Of a stretch of DNA of 64,000 nucleotides, positions 48,622-60,600 are shown one piece after another (within the stretch, counting starts at the first letter, position 1; the number at the start of each line of letters is the position of its first letter). A program made the position numbers and the translations under genes. The DNA is from Clonostachys chloroleuca (Eukaryota > Ascomycota > Sordariomycetes > Hypocreales > Bionectriaceae): assembly GCA_037952775.1 (NCBI GenBank), contig JBANAY010000004.1, positions 1-64,000 on the forward strand. The letters are read 5' to 3'. Below the pieces are notes generated by a model. The model did no database searches, was not told the origin of the DNA, and saw only the letters and a program-made list of their open reading frames with translations.

Positions 48622-48955
48622 GGATTCTTGATAATGCTGAGCTTCTATCTGCGTACCACTTCTGAGTGGGTTGGGGGCAACGGCGTACTTGGAGTTTTAG
48701 GGAGCCTGGAACAATTGGCGTATGGTTTTTCTCGTGTTGCCAGATGCCAGCGTGGCATTTTTCCTACAGGTCTAGATTTGATGCGTTAAGGGTTGATTCT
48801 GTGGCTCAAATGCCACTTGTCCTAGCATAGCAGTGAGAAAGAAGTCCGTAGTATGAATTTACCATCTAACTAATCCAAAACCTAACGCCAATGATCCGTT
48901 GATACGTGTGAAAAGCCCGGAGGGCCCTGGAACCAAGAAGCATTATTGCCCATTT
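48622..48955. other. Convergent 3' flanks
   Basis: 334 bp between the ends of the Yippee-like gene and the transporter; nothing else seen. Confidence 0.55.
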
Positions 48956-50321
48956 CTAATGGCGAGATTCAACCGGCTCCTCTGGCAGGAGCTCTTCAAC
49001 CTCCTCTCCAGCCTCAAGAGACTTGAATGGGGGGTTCACGATCCCATTGTAAACCAATGTTGAATAGACCAACATAGCAAATCCGACAATCTGCAACCAT
49101 TTGAAGGTCTCCCAGCCGAGTCCCAGGGAGACAACCCAGATGAAGAGGGTGCGGCATGTGTCGATGGTAGAACGCGATGTAGCACTAACGCTCCTCGTGA
49201 CGGATAAGCCGAAATAATTGAACCCACTGGGGAAAACATGTTAGCATGTGAGGTTCGTGCTTTCCTAGTCAAGGAAGCTCAGTTGCCGAGGACTTACCCG
49301 ATACTGATCATGATGAGAATACTCGAGATTCCCACTGCCTTGTTGGACACCATTTGATTCCAGCCAGACACCATATCAAAAGGTCCGTGTCGCCCGGCCT
49401 CAGTTCGCCCTACAGAGAGGTGTAGAACGATCATGAGGAGGATAGTGATGATGAAGCCGAAGACACCTTCCCATGCAACAACCCTTATTGGTTCAATAGT
49501 GGAGTGCTCTAGAATCCACTCCTCCAGCACAAACTGCGTGGCAGTGAATATCTGGGCGCTCGCAATGAGCAAGACGCCAATGACAGCCTTTGTGGTAACC
49601 GAGAGCCCCTCGTCGGATTTGAGCGCAGCGTGCACTGCCTTCTCATCTGGCCAGATGGCACCTGCTAATCCCACGACGGCGACACCTGCTACAACGCCAA
49701 CAAGCGCGAGCCACTGGAACATATGCAAATGACGGCGGAGGACGGTGACACTCAGAATACCAACAAAAAGCACGAGGGCACCTCTTGTCATCTGGTAAAT
49801 CGATGCCGCCACGAGAAGGAGACCGACGTTCATAAGAGTGGTGGCGCACGTATCGCAGATGGTGGGTAGTGCTAGTAGAGTGATGCGGAAGCCCTTGAGC
49901 AAAGAGTCGTCCTTAAGAGGTGGCCCGTCAATATCCGCCGCCTGTTCCGTGGCGTTATCGGTGGTATTGACTGCTTGGTACCCTTGGTCGGCAGGTGATG
50001 ATTTTTGCGTGATACGACGGTGGACAGCCATGATGGCAACGACAAGCCAGCATCCCATCTCGCCTACAAACATCTGAGCCGATTGCAGCACAGGCTGCTC
50101 GAAGTGTTTTCGCTTTGATACATCGGGATTGTCGCAGTCGAGGACACACTGATTATCCTATGATGGGGTTAGCACCGGCCCCGTAAGAGCGACCTGGTGA
50201 TGAACCCGCGGGATCCAAGGAATGTGTTAGGAAGTACCTGGTATTTGGTTAAGAGAGTGTTGCAGACGCCAGTCAAGAGCATCATCCCCACCAGGATGGG
50301 TATGAGGTTCCGTGATGTCAT
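48956..50321 (-). CDS. SLC35F6-like drug/metabolite-transporter superfamily membrane protein
   Basis: A multi-span membrane protein of the nucleotide-sugar/DMT superfamily, closest in pattern to human SLC35F6 (C2orf18); the substrate is unknown. Exons: 50,321-50,238, 50,157-49,298 and 49,226-48,956; sum 1,215 nt, 404 aa. The first exon encodes a membrane helix, LIPILVGMMLLTGVCNTLLT. The hallmark segment near the middle is ASIYQMTRGALVLFVGILSV, then HMFQWLALVGVVAGVAVVG. Later helices include AVIGVLLIASAQIFTATQFV and FGFIITILLMIVLHLSVG. The last exon gives GFNYFGLSVTR, TCRTLFIWVVSLGLGWE and WLQIVGFAMLVYSTLVYNG, then an acidic tail. About ten helices are expected. Confidence 0.87.
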
Positions 50322-51086
50322 GACGGCCGCGGTAACGCCTGACCCGTGATGACGCAGGGTAACAATACAATCGAGGACGAGGGACTTGACGTTGGCACAA
50401 GTAATGAGGTTTATTTGCTGCTGATAGCGCTGTTTTTCTGGGATGGAAACGAAGATGGGATGTAAGGAACAAGATCAGGGAGTAGGGAGTAGGAGAACAA
50501 GCTGGCTCGCGAGTAGTCCAAGCCACAGATCAGCTGCCTATTGTGCCCGCGCAGCCGTGAGCTATCGGTGTCGCGTGAACACAATGTGGGTCCCGGGGTA
50601 AAGGTCCGTTCCATCAGTCCCCGCTAGCCGCTGCTCGAGGTTGACCACAACGAACACCAACGTGAAGCACTTGACTCGCTATGAAATGCTATCAGGGAAT
50701 CTTGTTAATGCTTTTTTTCTCATGCCTTTCACGACGGTGGACGGTGAAATAAGGATAGAGTGATGGTGAAGGACAGGCTAGACGAAGTACAGAGTTTACA
50801 TTCATTAGGCGGAAAGAAAGCCACCACCACATGACCTGAGTGAAACTAGCCTAGAGCCAACCTGATGTGCTAGGAATAGAGGTAGGCAGAACTTCTTTTA
50901 CATGGATGATCATTTTGATTAGGCAGGGGATACGTATAGAGATTACAGCATCCTACCGACCTTCCCGCCGATAGCTACGCACGGACACTTGTCACTTAAG
51001 TTGGAAATATGAGCACTGTACGAGACTTTTGCATTGATGTGATCATGATTCATTCTACTATACAGTGTTTTTATATGTCCAGACAT
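50322..51086. other. Intergenic: transporter promoter and reductase 3' flank
   Basis: 765 bp, no supported gene. Short antisense frames at 50,411-50,614 lack family resemblance. Confidence 0.5.
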
Positions 51087-52965
51087 TTACCAGCTGAAAG
51101 CTTCTTCGACGAAGTCGATTGAAGTGTGATGTTGTCGGTCCCTAACAACTCGGCGAACCTCGTCGCTGAGGGTACCTGGTCCACAAACGGTGACTGCCAT
51201 AGCACCGACCTGCTGCTCCTGTTCCATCTGCATGAGAGTGTCGATATTCGGGCGACCAGGGAACATCTGAACTGTAGACGAGGGGCTATGGATCTCCTTG
51301 ATAGACCGGGGCTTACTGACGAAGAGCATAATTCGAAGCACATCTCTTCTCTTATCCATACCCAAGACTTCAGTCATCCAAGGACGGATCCACTCAAGAT
51401 GCTCAGGGCTTTGGATGGTCCAAACCAGCAAAATTCTCCGGGTCGCAACAGTTCCATTGGCATACCCAGCGACCAGATCCTTGACATATGGAACTTGATG
51501 AGTAACTCCGACACCTCCGGCAAAGAGTACCACTGTGCCGTATGAATCGAGAGGATGCTTCACGCCATATGGACCTTCGAAAAAGCATGTGGTTTCCATT
51601 TTTCCTGCCGGGCTGGCAGCCACCCGTTTGTAGAGGTTATCGGTGTAGCCAGTTCTTGCTCGGATAATGAAACCGATTTGCATTTTCTGCATCGCTCTTC
51701 GCTCCTGGTGGTTGCTGACCAGTTTATCAGATGAGACATCATCTGTACTCTCAAACCAGGAGATGGAGAAGGGGTGAGACTGCCACAAGCTGACTCCAGG
51801 CATGTATAGGTAGCCGTGTTGCCCAGGCCTACCACGGAATGGGCGTGCCAAAGTCATAGTCACGCGGATGGCGTTACCAGGGAGGGCTTCGATGACGGTG
51901 CGAGAACGTGAACGGCCGATGTTGATGTACACGATACGGAGGATGCGTGCGCCTCTATCGGCAACCCAGAGTGCGATGACAATCCAGCAGTAGCTCAAGA
52001 AACCGTCTCGGGCTCCAGATGCCAGGTGCATATAAAGGCCAACGATGGATGCGGCAGCAGCAAGGATATGGATGATTTTGAAAGTCTCGTAGAAGGCATG
52101 GCGGATGGGGCTCCATGACTGAATGAGAAGCACTAGAAATGCAATTGTAGCCTACAATCGAAGAGTTAAAATGAGTAAGATTTGAGGTCACCAAGCGTAA
52201 AGAGAACTTACCACAGCACCCCAGCCGTAGAAGGGCTTGGCGAATACCATGTTCCATGCCCAGTTGGTTTTGGCTATGTGAGCAATTGTGTGGATCACAG
52301 CTTCGATGACAACAATCCGGCCGAACCAGCGGTGCAGAAGGTTGTATGTGTCGAATGAAATGTTCAAGAGAGGAATGAGCGGGTTGTTTCGACCAGCGAA
52401 AACAAACAGTGGAATCTAGGTGGAACTCATGTTAGTAACAGTGTGTTCCCTTGATGGGAAGGATGGATGTTACCATGTTGAGGGTGCTCAGCCAACCCGA
52501 CCGCTTCCTTAAAACATCCAATGCCTCAGATGCGGTTTCGTTAAAGGGAACCCCAACCAGACAGAATGCCATGTTCGTGGCAAAGTAGGCGACGAGGAAA
52601 ACGAGTTGAAACCGGGTAGGCAGAGTGCCGACGTTGATTGCTGAGCTAAGCTGGATTTCACGGTTATGTCTCTTGCTAAAGAGCGGAGCGTAGAGAATGT
52701 GGCGTTTGATAGATGCATTCCAAGGAGAAGCAATAGCAAAGTAGCGTTGGCGGTCGTTATTAAGGCAGACAATGTGACGGGTGTACTTGATGATGCTATC
52801 GCAGAGCTTCCAGAGCAGGATGGCACCACCAATAGCACCGCACATGATGAAGAGGTAGTTGGAGTAGGCGTTGTTGAGGGCCCTGGCGGCAGCCTCAACG
52901 GCAGGATCCTTGGCACCAGGGCCAGCTCTGGCGAGAAGTTCTGCGGCCATGGTCTCGGCGGCCAT
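51087..52965 (-). CDS. Ferric reductase-like transmembrane flavocytochrome (FRE family)
   Basis: It would pass electrons from NADPH through FAD and two haems to reduce extracellular or vacuolar Fe(III) or Cu(II). Exons: 52,965-52,474, 52,415-52,212 and 52,151-51,087; sum 1,761 nt, 586 aa. The start MAAETMAAELLARAG leads to a first membrane helix. The ferric-reductase domain shows the expected paired histidines: H192 (LLHRWFG) with H206 (VIHTIAH), and H260 (KIIHIL) with H274 (LYMHLA), each about 14 apart on neighbouring helices. FAD binding is marked by HPFSISW at about 358, and NADPH binding by LFAGGVGVTHQVPYV and the C-terminal CGPGTLSDEVR. There is no gene for a multicopper oxidase or iron permease beside it, so the exact metal role is open. 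Confidence 0.92.
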
Positions 52966-54543
52966 GGTGAGTTAGTTTTAGATTGGCTTCCCTAGTGACC
53001 TAGAAAGATGATTGTCGATTTGATCGAGTGACTGGGAAACGCGTGATTGCGGTATGGAGAAGATATCCAGCTTCAGAGCCTGCGAGCAGCTTCGCAGAAG
53101 GTAGGGCGAGAATTAAACGAGTGCACTCAACGAGAAAAAAGCCAAGTGAAGAAAAGAAGGCCAAGGAAGGTAGAGCAGATGTGAGACAACAACACCGGCG
53201 TCAGATCCCAACCTCCAAGGCAGAAATTGAAATGATGACGAGTTGTGAGGAGAGAGGGAAAGAATGCAAAGAAGTGAGCGAATGCATCACTGATATGGAG
53301 ATTCAAAGGAGGTGTTTAGGTACCTTGCCGGTGGGTGGTGTGGGTACGGGGGGTAGTGACAGCGCCTACGCTGCATCTGGGACGGGGGCTGCCAATTAGC
53401 AGGCGGCGATCGGTCTGAGCAAGGGGATGTGATACAGTTATGGGGGCCCCTAGCGCACGTTGCCGATGAGCCATGCCCAAGACAGGTAGCGGTGTCCAAG
53501 CTCCGTGTGAGCGCCCTGCTCGCTCTAGCTGCACCTACCTCGTGTGTGCAGGCGCTGACAGCCTGTTCCTGTACGCTGGGACAGGGCTTGCGCGCGGAGG
53601 CATATGTCGGGACTTTTCGCACCTGAGATTGACATCTCCTAAGCTACATAGTCACAGGGTACGTTGGTAGGGAAGAAGACGATTCAGCTGGCTCACCGGG
53701 TCTGATCTATGTTTCACGGACAAACACTATCTATCCATCTATATACAGCAGGTGGCTCTGAGAGCAAGCAAAGTCGATCCGAGTTTTCGTCCTGAGCAAG
53801 GACAGCCAATCAAGCGGCAACTCCACACAGGAACAACGCGTGTGGAGGGGACCAGTTGCTCTCTGGACCGCACATACTGAACATTAAATATGTTGAATAT
53901 AAAATGTGCAAGCCATTCCACTTCAGGCCGGTTAGTATGTACATGCATAGACAGCACTACGCATGGCTGTGGACAGGCACATACAGCTGAACGAACTGTA
54001 ATAAAATCAAAATTAATTGCCTCTGTCGCTTGAGACTTGGCTTTGTTTCTGGACCCTTACCAGAAGATAAAACTACATGGGCTATACAACACTAACACCT
54101 AACAGGGCCGGAGGGCAAGAGCCTGCCTGCCGTGGACAGATTCAATCTCGTTAAGCCGGCCACCGAGATAAACAGATTACATGTTGGGTCGTGACTCCCG
54201 AGAGTGGGGCGGAGAAGAAACCGGTCTGGTCTTCCAGAACCCCGCATATCTGCCAGGGGCTGTTTCTTGCATCAGCGTCGGGTGGCTGAAGTAGAGGCCA
54301 AGCAGATGTGGCCCTCGATCGTCCGCGCGCGGGTACTGCTGCAAGCTAGCAGTGAGTGTGCCCATTGGCTCGTGCCCAATGGCTGGCTGCGCTGTCACAC
54401 ACATCTGGACCCCCCAGGCACCGGCACTCATCATTGGCAAACACCGACCCGGCTCTTGTCGCACCAGCTAGCCAGACCCCTGCTCTTTGCTAGCCCCGTT
54501 TCAGTTCTTTTCGGTGGCGCCGCAGTATGTATGTGCGTACTCG
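52966..54543. other. Intergenic, reductase promoter side
   Basis: About 1.6 kb. A purine-rich leader-like stretch lies at 53,100-53,300. No supported gene; frames of up to 163 codons on the plus strand near 54,204-54,695 have no resemblance to known proteins and overlap the other-strand gene end. No clear iron-GATA (ATCWGATAA) site was found close to the start. Confidence 0.45.
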
Positions 54544-57030
54544 TCACCCAGGGGCCCAAGCATCGTGTTGCCTGGCCTGATTGGCTCCCCTGGCGATCAG
54601 AAGTCGCCCAGTCACCCTCATACTTCTTGTCCTCGGCTGCCTCTTGCCATGCGATCCCGCTGCCACCACTGCCCTGGCACCCGTACGGCCAGTAGCGCCG
54701 TCACAAACACTAATGTTTCGTGTGCTGCTGTTGTCTTTCTCATTGCTTCTGCTGTTGCTGCCGCCACTGCCGTTGCAGCAAGCTGAGTCTGGGACGAGGT
54801 CCGTTCCAAGACATGCTGCTTTAGCGCCCAGCGAGACGGGCCCCTGGGGTCGTAAAACCGCTGCAAGTTTTGGATCAAGAGTTTTTCTGGCCTTCGCCGA
54901 ATTACTCTCTTTCCTCTCTTGCAGAACCGTGCCAACCCCAGTCCCGCCAGGTCGGTCCAATCCCCGCCCTCTGGCGTTGTCCCTGAAACGCACCTGTGCG
55001 CGCTCAGATGTCATCGCCCCTGGTGAGTGTTGGTTCATTACCCTCACCCAGTTTTGTCTTGTCTCCACCTCCGCTTCGTTGTTGACTGTTTGAAGCACAT
55101 CTCCGTCTGAAGTGCAGCGTCTGCTATTCCCCGGCCGCCTCCCTGCTTTGTCAGGACTTGGTAACACCCATTCGCTGATGCCCTCCTCCCAGTGCCAGCC
55201 AGAGAAGATGCTGCTCACACGCCCCGGCTCGGAACCCGACTTTGCCAAGACGGCCATGTTCGTAGATTGGAACTGTTGCTCGGCAAAGACGAGGTCACGA
55301 AGGTCTTTTGTCTTCTGAGCAAAGAGAAATGCGCCATCAGTTCGCAGCCCTTGCCGGAACCAGCTTGGCAGTTGCAGTTTATCAAGCTGGTTGCAGATGG
55401 TTGCTAAGCATTCAAAGCCTGCAAGCTGCTCTGCCTGCTGGCGTATGCCCTGGGTAATTGAGCAAACCAGGGACATTGCTTGCCGATATTGGCGATGCGC
55501 CTGAGATTCGTCTATTGCAATCAAACTCTCCAGTTCCCTTGCAGCTTGTTCCTGAAGTTCCCGGCTCACCAGTTCGTTAGATGCCACTGCCAAGAAAAGT
55601 GCCATCACTGGTATAACTGACAATTCCCTCGCTTGCAGGCTACCGCACTTTTCTCTTATGCTGTTGATAGAGGAGTCCAGAACACGAAGTGCCTTCATAC
55701 AGTTCCGTCTTGCAGGCATGGAGGTCGCTGTCGCTCGGCCATTGGCCGACCCCATGGCGGCTATGGCCAGCCCAGCAGCCACACGTATCAGGGCATGTGA
55801 CCGGCTATGCTCATGGCTTGCTTCCGCGTGAGAATATTCCTTGACGCACAGCGTTTCAATGACGGTGACCAGCAGTTTCAGCTCCGACGGGCCACTCTTA
55901 TCTGAGGCTATAGATTGGATCGCTCCGCTCAGCACTTCGGTAAACGCTTTCGAAGCAACCCATTCGGGATGCAGGAGCCCTTGTTTGATTAATGATGATA
56001 TGTGACAGAGTGCAAAGCTTCTGCCCTGGTCAGCAACGGCCGACGTCACCAGGGCATGAAGCGGTTGGAGCTCATAGCGCTCGACAAATGTGCTCTGTAG
56101 ATTTCTCGGCTTTGGCAGTGCGCCTCGTGCTGCGGTCGCAAGGATCGCAGCCTCTTCTGAACAGTGAAAGTGAAGGCAAAGTTTCACTAGCGACCCCACA
56201 TAAGCTGGTTCAAACAAGCCTTCTGCAGTTGCCTTTTGGAGGAGTCTGGTGGCATGCGCACGAGCGGCAATCTTGAGCGGCCGCCAACCCGTTTCAGATG
56301 ATCCAAACGCCTCGAGCTGTTCATACAGCTCTAAAGAGACCGTGGAACTACTCGTGATTGAATGGATAGCCTTATCATTGGTCCTGCCCCTTTCCCAATC
56401 TTCAATGTTTTCCACACACGCGGGGATTTGGCGTAAACACATTCCAAGTAGAGACTTTGGGTGTGCCTCTCTAGGTCTTGAAGCTGTTGCCTGAAGCAGA
56501 TTCGCGAGCCATTCGAAATTGGCCATGTAGACTCGGAAATGCGTCTCAGGGACAGTGTGACGCAGATGGCGTATCTCTTCTAGGAGGTTTCGGGGAATCG
56601 GCTGTGTACCATTGGTCGGCTTATTGGGGGAAGTTTCCATGCTGCTGGTCCGATCGTCCCAATGTTTGGCTAGTTTGGTGTACCGTGTCGCTACCGGCGT
56701 TGGGAAGTTGAGGGTCTTCGAATTGGGTGACAGGTCGGCAGTCTCCAACCTGGAAAATGCACGGGTAGGTCGCTTCGGTGTCATGGAGGGCGGCTTTGTC
56801 CTGCTAGGCAAGCTTCTTCGGTTCCTAGCTGTGTATGTATGCTTGACCCGTTTAGAAGGTTGCACATCCCATGTCTCGTGAGCCTGGCGCTTAGTTTGTT
56901 GTTGTCCTTTCAGAGAGCCAGCATCCGGCTTGACCAGCTTGCGGAGGGTGGACAATCGAGACTCGAGCTGGCGCAGCAGACGGTGGCATCGGGCCGCCGT
57001 CCATGGCTGAACGGACACGGGATCGTACAT
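54544..57030 (-). CDS. Uncharacterised fungal protein, C-terminal end uncertain
   Basis: One long open frame (828 codons) from the ATG at 57,030. I do not recognise a characterised family. The N-terminus (MYDPVSVQPWTAARCHRLLR) reads like a conserved start, followed by a basic, disordered region with RR/KR clusters that could act in nuclear import. Residues about 140-600 are helix-rich and protein-like (HFRVYMANFEWLANLLQ; ATRLLQKATAEGLFEPAYVG). A short conserved-looking WHWEEGISEWV sits near residue 640. The last 150 residues are low in complexity, rich in Ser, Gly and Arg. A GTGAGG donor near 55,050 with AG sites below could mean a spliced and shorter or different end. Another minus frame (54,935-54,618) is also open there. 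Its head-to-head partner is clu1. Confidence 0.7.
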   Translation of the reverse strand: MYDPVSVQPWTAARCHRLLRQLESRLSTLRKLVKPDAGSLKGQQQTKRQAHETWDVQPSKRVKHTYTARNRRSLPSRTKPPSMTPKRPTRAFSRLETADLSPNSKTLNFPTPVATRYTKLAKHWDDRTSSMETSPNKPTNGTQPIPRNLLEEIRHLRHTVPETHFRVYMANFEWLANLLQATASRPREAHPKSLLGMCLRQIPACVENIEDWERGRTNDKAIHSITSSSTVSLELYEQLEAFGSSETGWRPLKIAARAHATRLLQKATAEGLFEPAYVGSLVKLCLHFHCSEEAAILATAARGALPKPRNLQSTFVERYELQPLHALVTSAVADQGRSFALCHISSLIKQGLLHPEWVASKAFTEVLSGAIQSIASDKSGPSELKLLVTVIETLCVKEYSHAEASHEHSRSHALIRVAAGLAIAAMGSANGRATATSMPARRNCMKALRVLDSSINSIREKCGSLQARELSVIPVMALFLAVASNELVSRELQEQAARELESLIAIDESQAHRQYRQAMSLVCSITQGIRQQAEQLAGFECLATICNQLDKLQLPSWFRQGLRTDGAFLFAQKTKDLRDLVFAEQQFQSTNMAVLAKSGSEPGRVSSIFSGWHWEEGISEWVLPSPDKAGRRPGNSRRCTSDGDVLQTVNNEAEVETRQNWVRVMNQHSPGAMTSERAQVRFRDNARGRGLDRPGGTGVGTVLQERKESNSAKARKTLDPKLAAVLRPQGPVSLGAKAACLGTDLVPDSACCNGSGGSNSRSNEKDNSSTRNISVCDGATGRTGARAVVAAGSHGKRQPRTRSMRVTGRLLIARGANQARQHDAWAPG

Positions 57031-57634
57031 CTCGAGGATGTGTGCTGTTCTGGAGAGAGGAGTGGTGTCTAACGTCGCATTCGATGGCTGTAAGGATGCA
57101 TGGCGAGACGAAAGTAATCAGCCAAAAGATATTCCGTGATTCAGCATGGATAATATTACAAAATGGTCGTAGAAATAAGCAGAGATGGTGGATTTGCCGC
57201 CATGTACGTCAGATAAGGGAAATGAATCAATTGAACTGCTGGTTGCTGGAATCAATATTTACTTTCTGCCACTCTCGGACTAGCTCCCTGTTGAAATCGT
57301 GGAGTCGGCTGGCTTCGGTAGCCAGCCCAGAGCCGGGGTACCACCACAGTACCGAGCTGGCAGCCGTCTTTGCCCGCTGGCCCAAGTCGCTGCAAAGTCT
57401 CGGCTCCCACCCGGCCGGTCGCTCGGGCCCGCCGCTTCCGTCCACTCGTGCTCCTTCCCGCTGGTCATCAATTGAATTTTTTTCTTTTCCACTGCACGCA
57501 ACATTCTCCCACATTTCTCCAATCGCAGACATATACTACGTTAGCCTGTTTCTCTTCATGACAGGCGAATTTTTTTTTCTCTTGTAATAAATTGTGTTCG
57601 TCGTGTATAGTCATTCCTCCGCCTGCGAGTAATC
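57031..57634. promoter_or_regulatory. Shared divergent promoter of the unknown gene and clu1
   Basis: 604 bp between head-to-head genes. A T/C-rich run (for example 57,565-57,585) lies just above the clu1 start, as is common in strongly transcribed fungal promoters. Confidence 0.5.
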
Positions 57635-60600
57635 ATGGCTGCAGAGTCAGAGCAACCACAAAATGCCACCCCAGGTACCTACACCGCACCCTGGTTCTTA
57701 TCTTATTTTACTTCACGAGCACTCCAAAGTCTAATACATGCATTCGCCCGCAGGCAACGAGTCTCTGACCGAGCCAAATGATGCTGTTGCTCCGCAGGAG
57801 GGAGATAATGCAGCCGAATGTAAATTTCGCCATCCAATTTTTTGTTGGCTAATCCCTGTTGCTAACAATGTATTTTGGCCAGCCCTAATAAATATTAGCA
57901 TTGCTCTGCCTGACTCCAAGGCGGAGTGCTTGCAACTCACAGTATGCCTCCGCCATATAACTCTAGGCTAGCCAACCCTCATGCTCACTATATTACCCCT
58001 CTAGGTCTCGTCTCAAGAACAGATTCACGAAATCCGGCAATCTCTCATCGATCTCCCCTCAGCCTTCCAGTATACTTGCTTTCATCTCGAGTACAAGGGC
58101 CAGAAACTCAACGATTTCATCCCTCTTGCGGAGGTTCCCGAGCTCAGCCCCGAACCCGAATTTGCCTTGGTCCAAGACCCTTACACTGAGAAGGAGGCTC
58201 GTATCCATCTGGTGCGAATTCGGGAACTAATTGGTGCCGCCGGTGACCGTACCGACTCTACACAAGGCGTACTCCCTGGTGCATCCCTCTTCGAGGACGT
58301 GTCCAAAGAGGCCCAAGCAGAGGCTTCCGCCGAAAAGGATCAGCAACCAGTCACAGACCATGACTTCCAGGCCATTCCAGCACTCTCCAGCCTCGTCCCA
58401 AAGCCCACTGGTCCCGCTCCCAAGACAGTGAAGCAAATCACACTCTCAGCATGGAACCCCCCGCCCCCTCATCTCCGACAGCGGGGCCACCTCCTCTACC
58501 TCGTCGTAACAACCAATGAAGGAGAGCAGTTCCAAATCACATCCCATGTCTCGGGATTCTTCATCAACAAGTCCTCGAATGCCAAGTTTGACCCATTCCC
58601 CAAACCTCCCCCAAAGGGTCAGTCCTCTCACTCCCTTTTGGACCTCCTGCGTGCCGTCTCCCCCTCTTTCTTGGATACATTTGCCCAACTACAGGAGCAC
58701 AACAACCAAAGGGACCCTCTAGCTACTTTCCAGATCACCAACACCATCCCTGCCGCTCCATGGGTAGTCCCGCCCCCTACTTCGTCGCTATGTGAACATG
58801 TCGCCGACCCAACTCGGCCCCAGGAGACCTACCTTCTCAATGGTGTAGAGAACACGGATACTCTTCGTGACTGGAACGAAGAGTTCCAATCGGCCAAGGA
58901 GTTACCGAAGGAGACGGTGCAGGACAGAGTGTTCCGTGAAAGACTCATCTCAAAGCTTTTCGCCGATTACAACGATGCTGCTACTCGTGGAGCTGTCATG
59001 GTTGCCCGTGGAGAGATTGCCCCCCTTAACCCAACTGAAGGCCGAGATGCACAAATCTTTGTCTACAATAACATCTTCTTCTCCTTTGGAGCTGATGGGG
59101 TAGGAACCTTCACTTCGGAGGGCGGAGATGAGGCAGCTAGGGTAGCAACTGGAAAGGATGTGGCTGGTGTCAGGCTCGTCAACCAACTTGATATCGATGG
59201 GCTCTTCACACCTGCAACAGTAGTTGTCGATTACCTTGGAAAGCGTATTGTTGGCCAAAGCATTGTTCCTGGAATCTTCAAGCAGCGTGAGCCTGGTGAG
59301 AATCAGATCGACTACGGCGCGGTTGACGGCAAGGACGTTGTGGCCGATGATGAGCGTTTCGCTGCCACGTTTGCTCAGTTGTCGAAGGCACTCAAAGTAA
59401 AGAAGCACCCCGTCTGGGACAAGGAGGGCAAGAGGTTTGACCTCGAGGCAAGCGTGGAGACAAAGGGTCTCATGGGGACTGATGGACGCAAGTACGTCCT
59501 TGACCTCTACCGGATCTCGCCGCTTGACATCGCATGGCTAGATGACTGCGAGGCTGAAGAGGATGAGACCGCTTATCCTCACAGAATGACAGTTCTGCGT
59601 CCTGAGCTGGTCGATTCTTTCGGCCGCTACCGCATGAAGCAGTGGATCGATAAGGAGATCGCTGCCAAAAAGAAGGAGCAAGCCGAGGCGAGCGAGAATG
59701 AAGAAGATAAGGGAGAAGCTAAGGCCGCCATCACCCAGCCCGACCTCTCCAAATTCCAATTCGCCCTCAATCCTGATACTTTTGGCGGTCAAACTCCCGT
59801 CACAGAGGAGGAGAAGCAAGAGTGGGCCGAGGATGAGAAGGAGGTCCGCGCAGCAGGCCAGTACCTCCGTGATCAGGTCATCCCAGACCTACTTAAGGAT
59901 CTTTCTGAGTCTGACATCAGCTTCCCCATGGATGGCCAATCCCTTGGTCGGCTACTGCACAAGCGTGGTATCAATCTGAGATACCTTGGAATGGTCACAT
60001 CTCTCTGCACCGACGATCGCCTGCGTTGCATGCGTGATGTTTGCGTTCAGGATATGTTGGCTCGTTCATTCAAGCATGTATCTGCTCAGTATCTGCGTCA
60101 CCTTCCCGTTCCTGCCACTGCAGCTTGTATATCCCATCTTCTTAACTGCCTCGTCGGCCAGGGTTTCAACGCAAATCCTGCTTCTGATCTTGAGCCCTCT
60201 CTGAAGACTCTGTACCCAGACGCCGACTGGTCTTTCGAACAAGTCACACCCGAGTCCCTCCGAAACAGCCTCGAGGAGCAGACCTTCAAGCGTTTCCGAT
60301 ATGAGCTTGACTCTGAGTGGCGCAAACACACGAAGGCCCCCAGCTGTTGCGCGAAGTCTGCCTCCGTATGGGCATCCAGATCCAAGCGAAAGAATACGCC
60401 TTCGTTGCACAGCAATCCGATGTTGCTCCCCCCAAAAGACCAATGGCCAGGCCAACGGAGAGTCTTCCAATAAGAAGAAGAAGAATAAGAAAGCTCGTGA
60501 GGGCTCGCCGGCATCTACCGAAGCTGTACCAACTACCACTTTTACCAGCGAAGATATTGTCAACGTGGTTCCCGTGGTGAAGCACTCATGCCCTCGCAGT

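Noticed and set aside
54581..55093. Plus-strand 170-codon frame with a leucine-rich front resembling a signal peptide
   Set aside because: It is antisense to the end of the 54,544-57,030 gene; the hydrophobic run is the complement of a Ser/Ala-rich low-complexity stretch. I found no other support.
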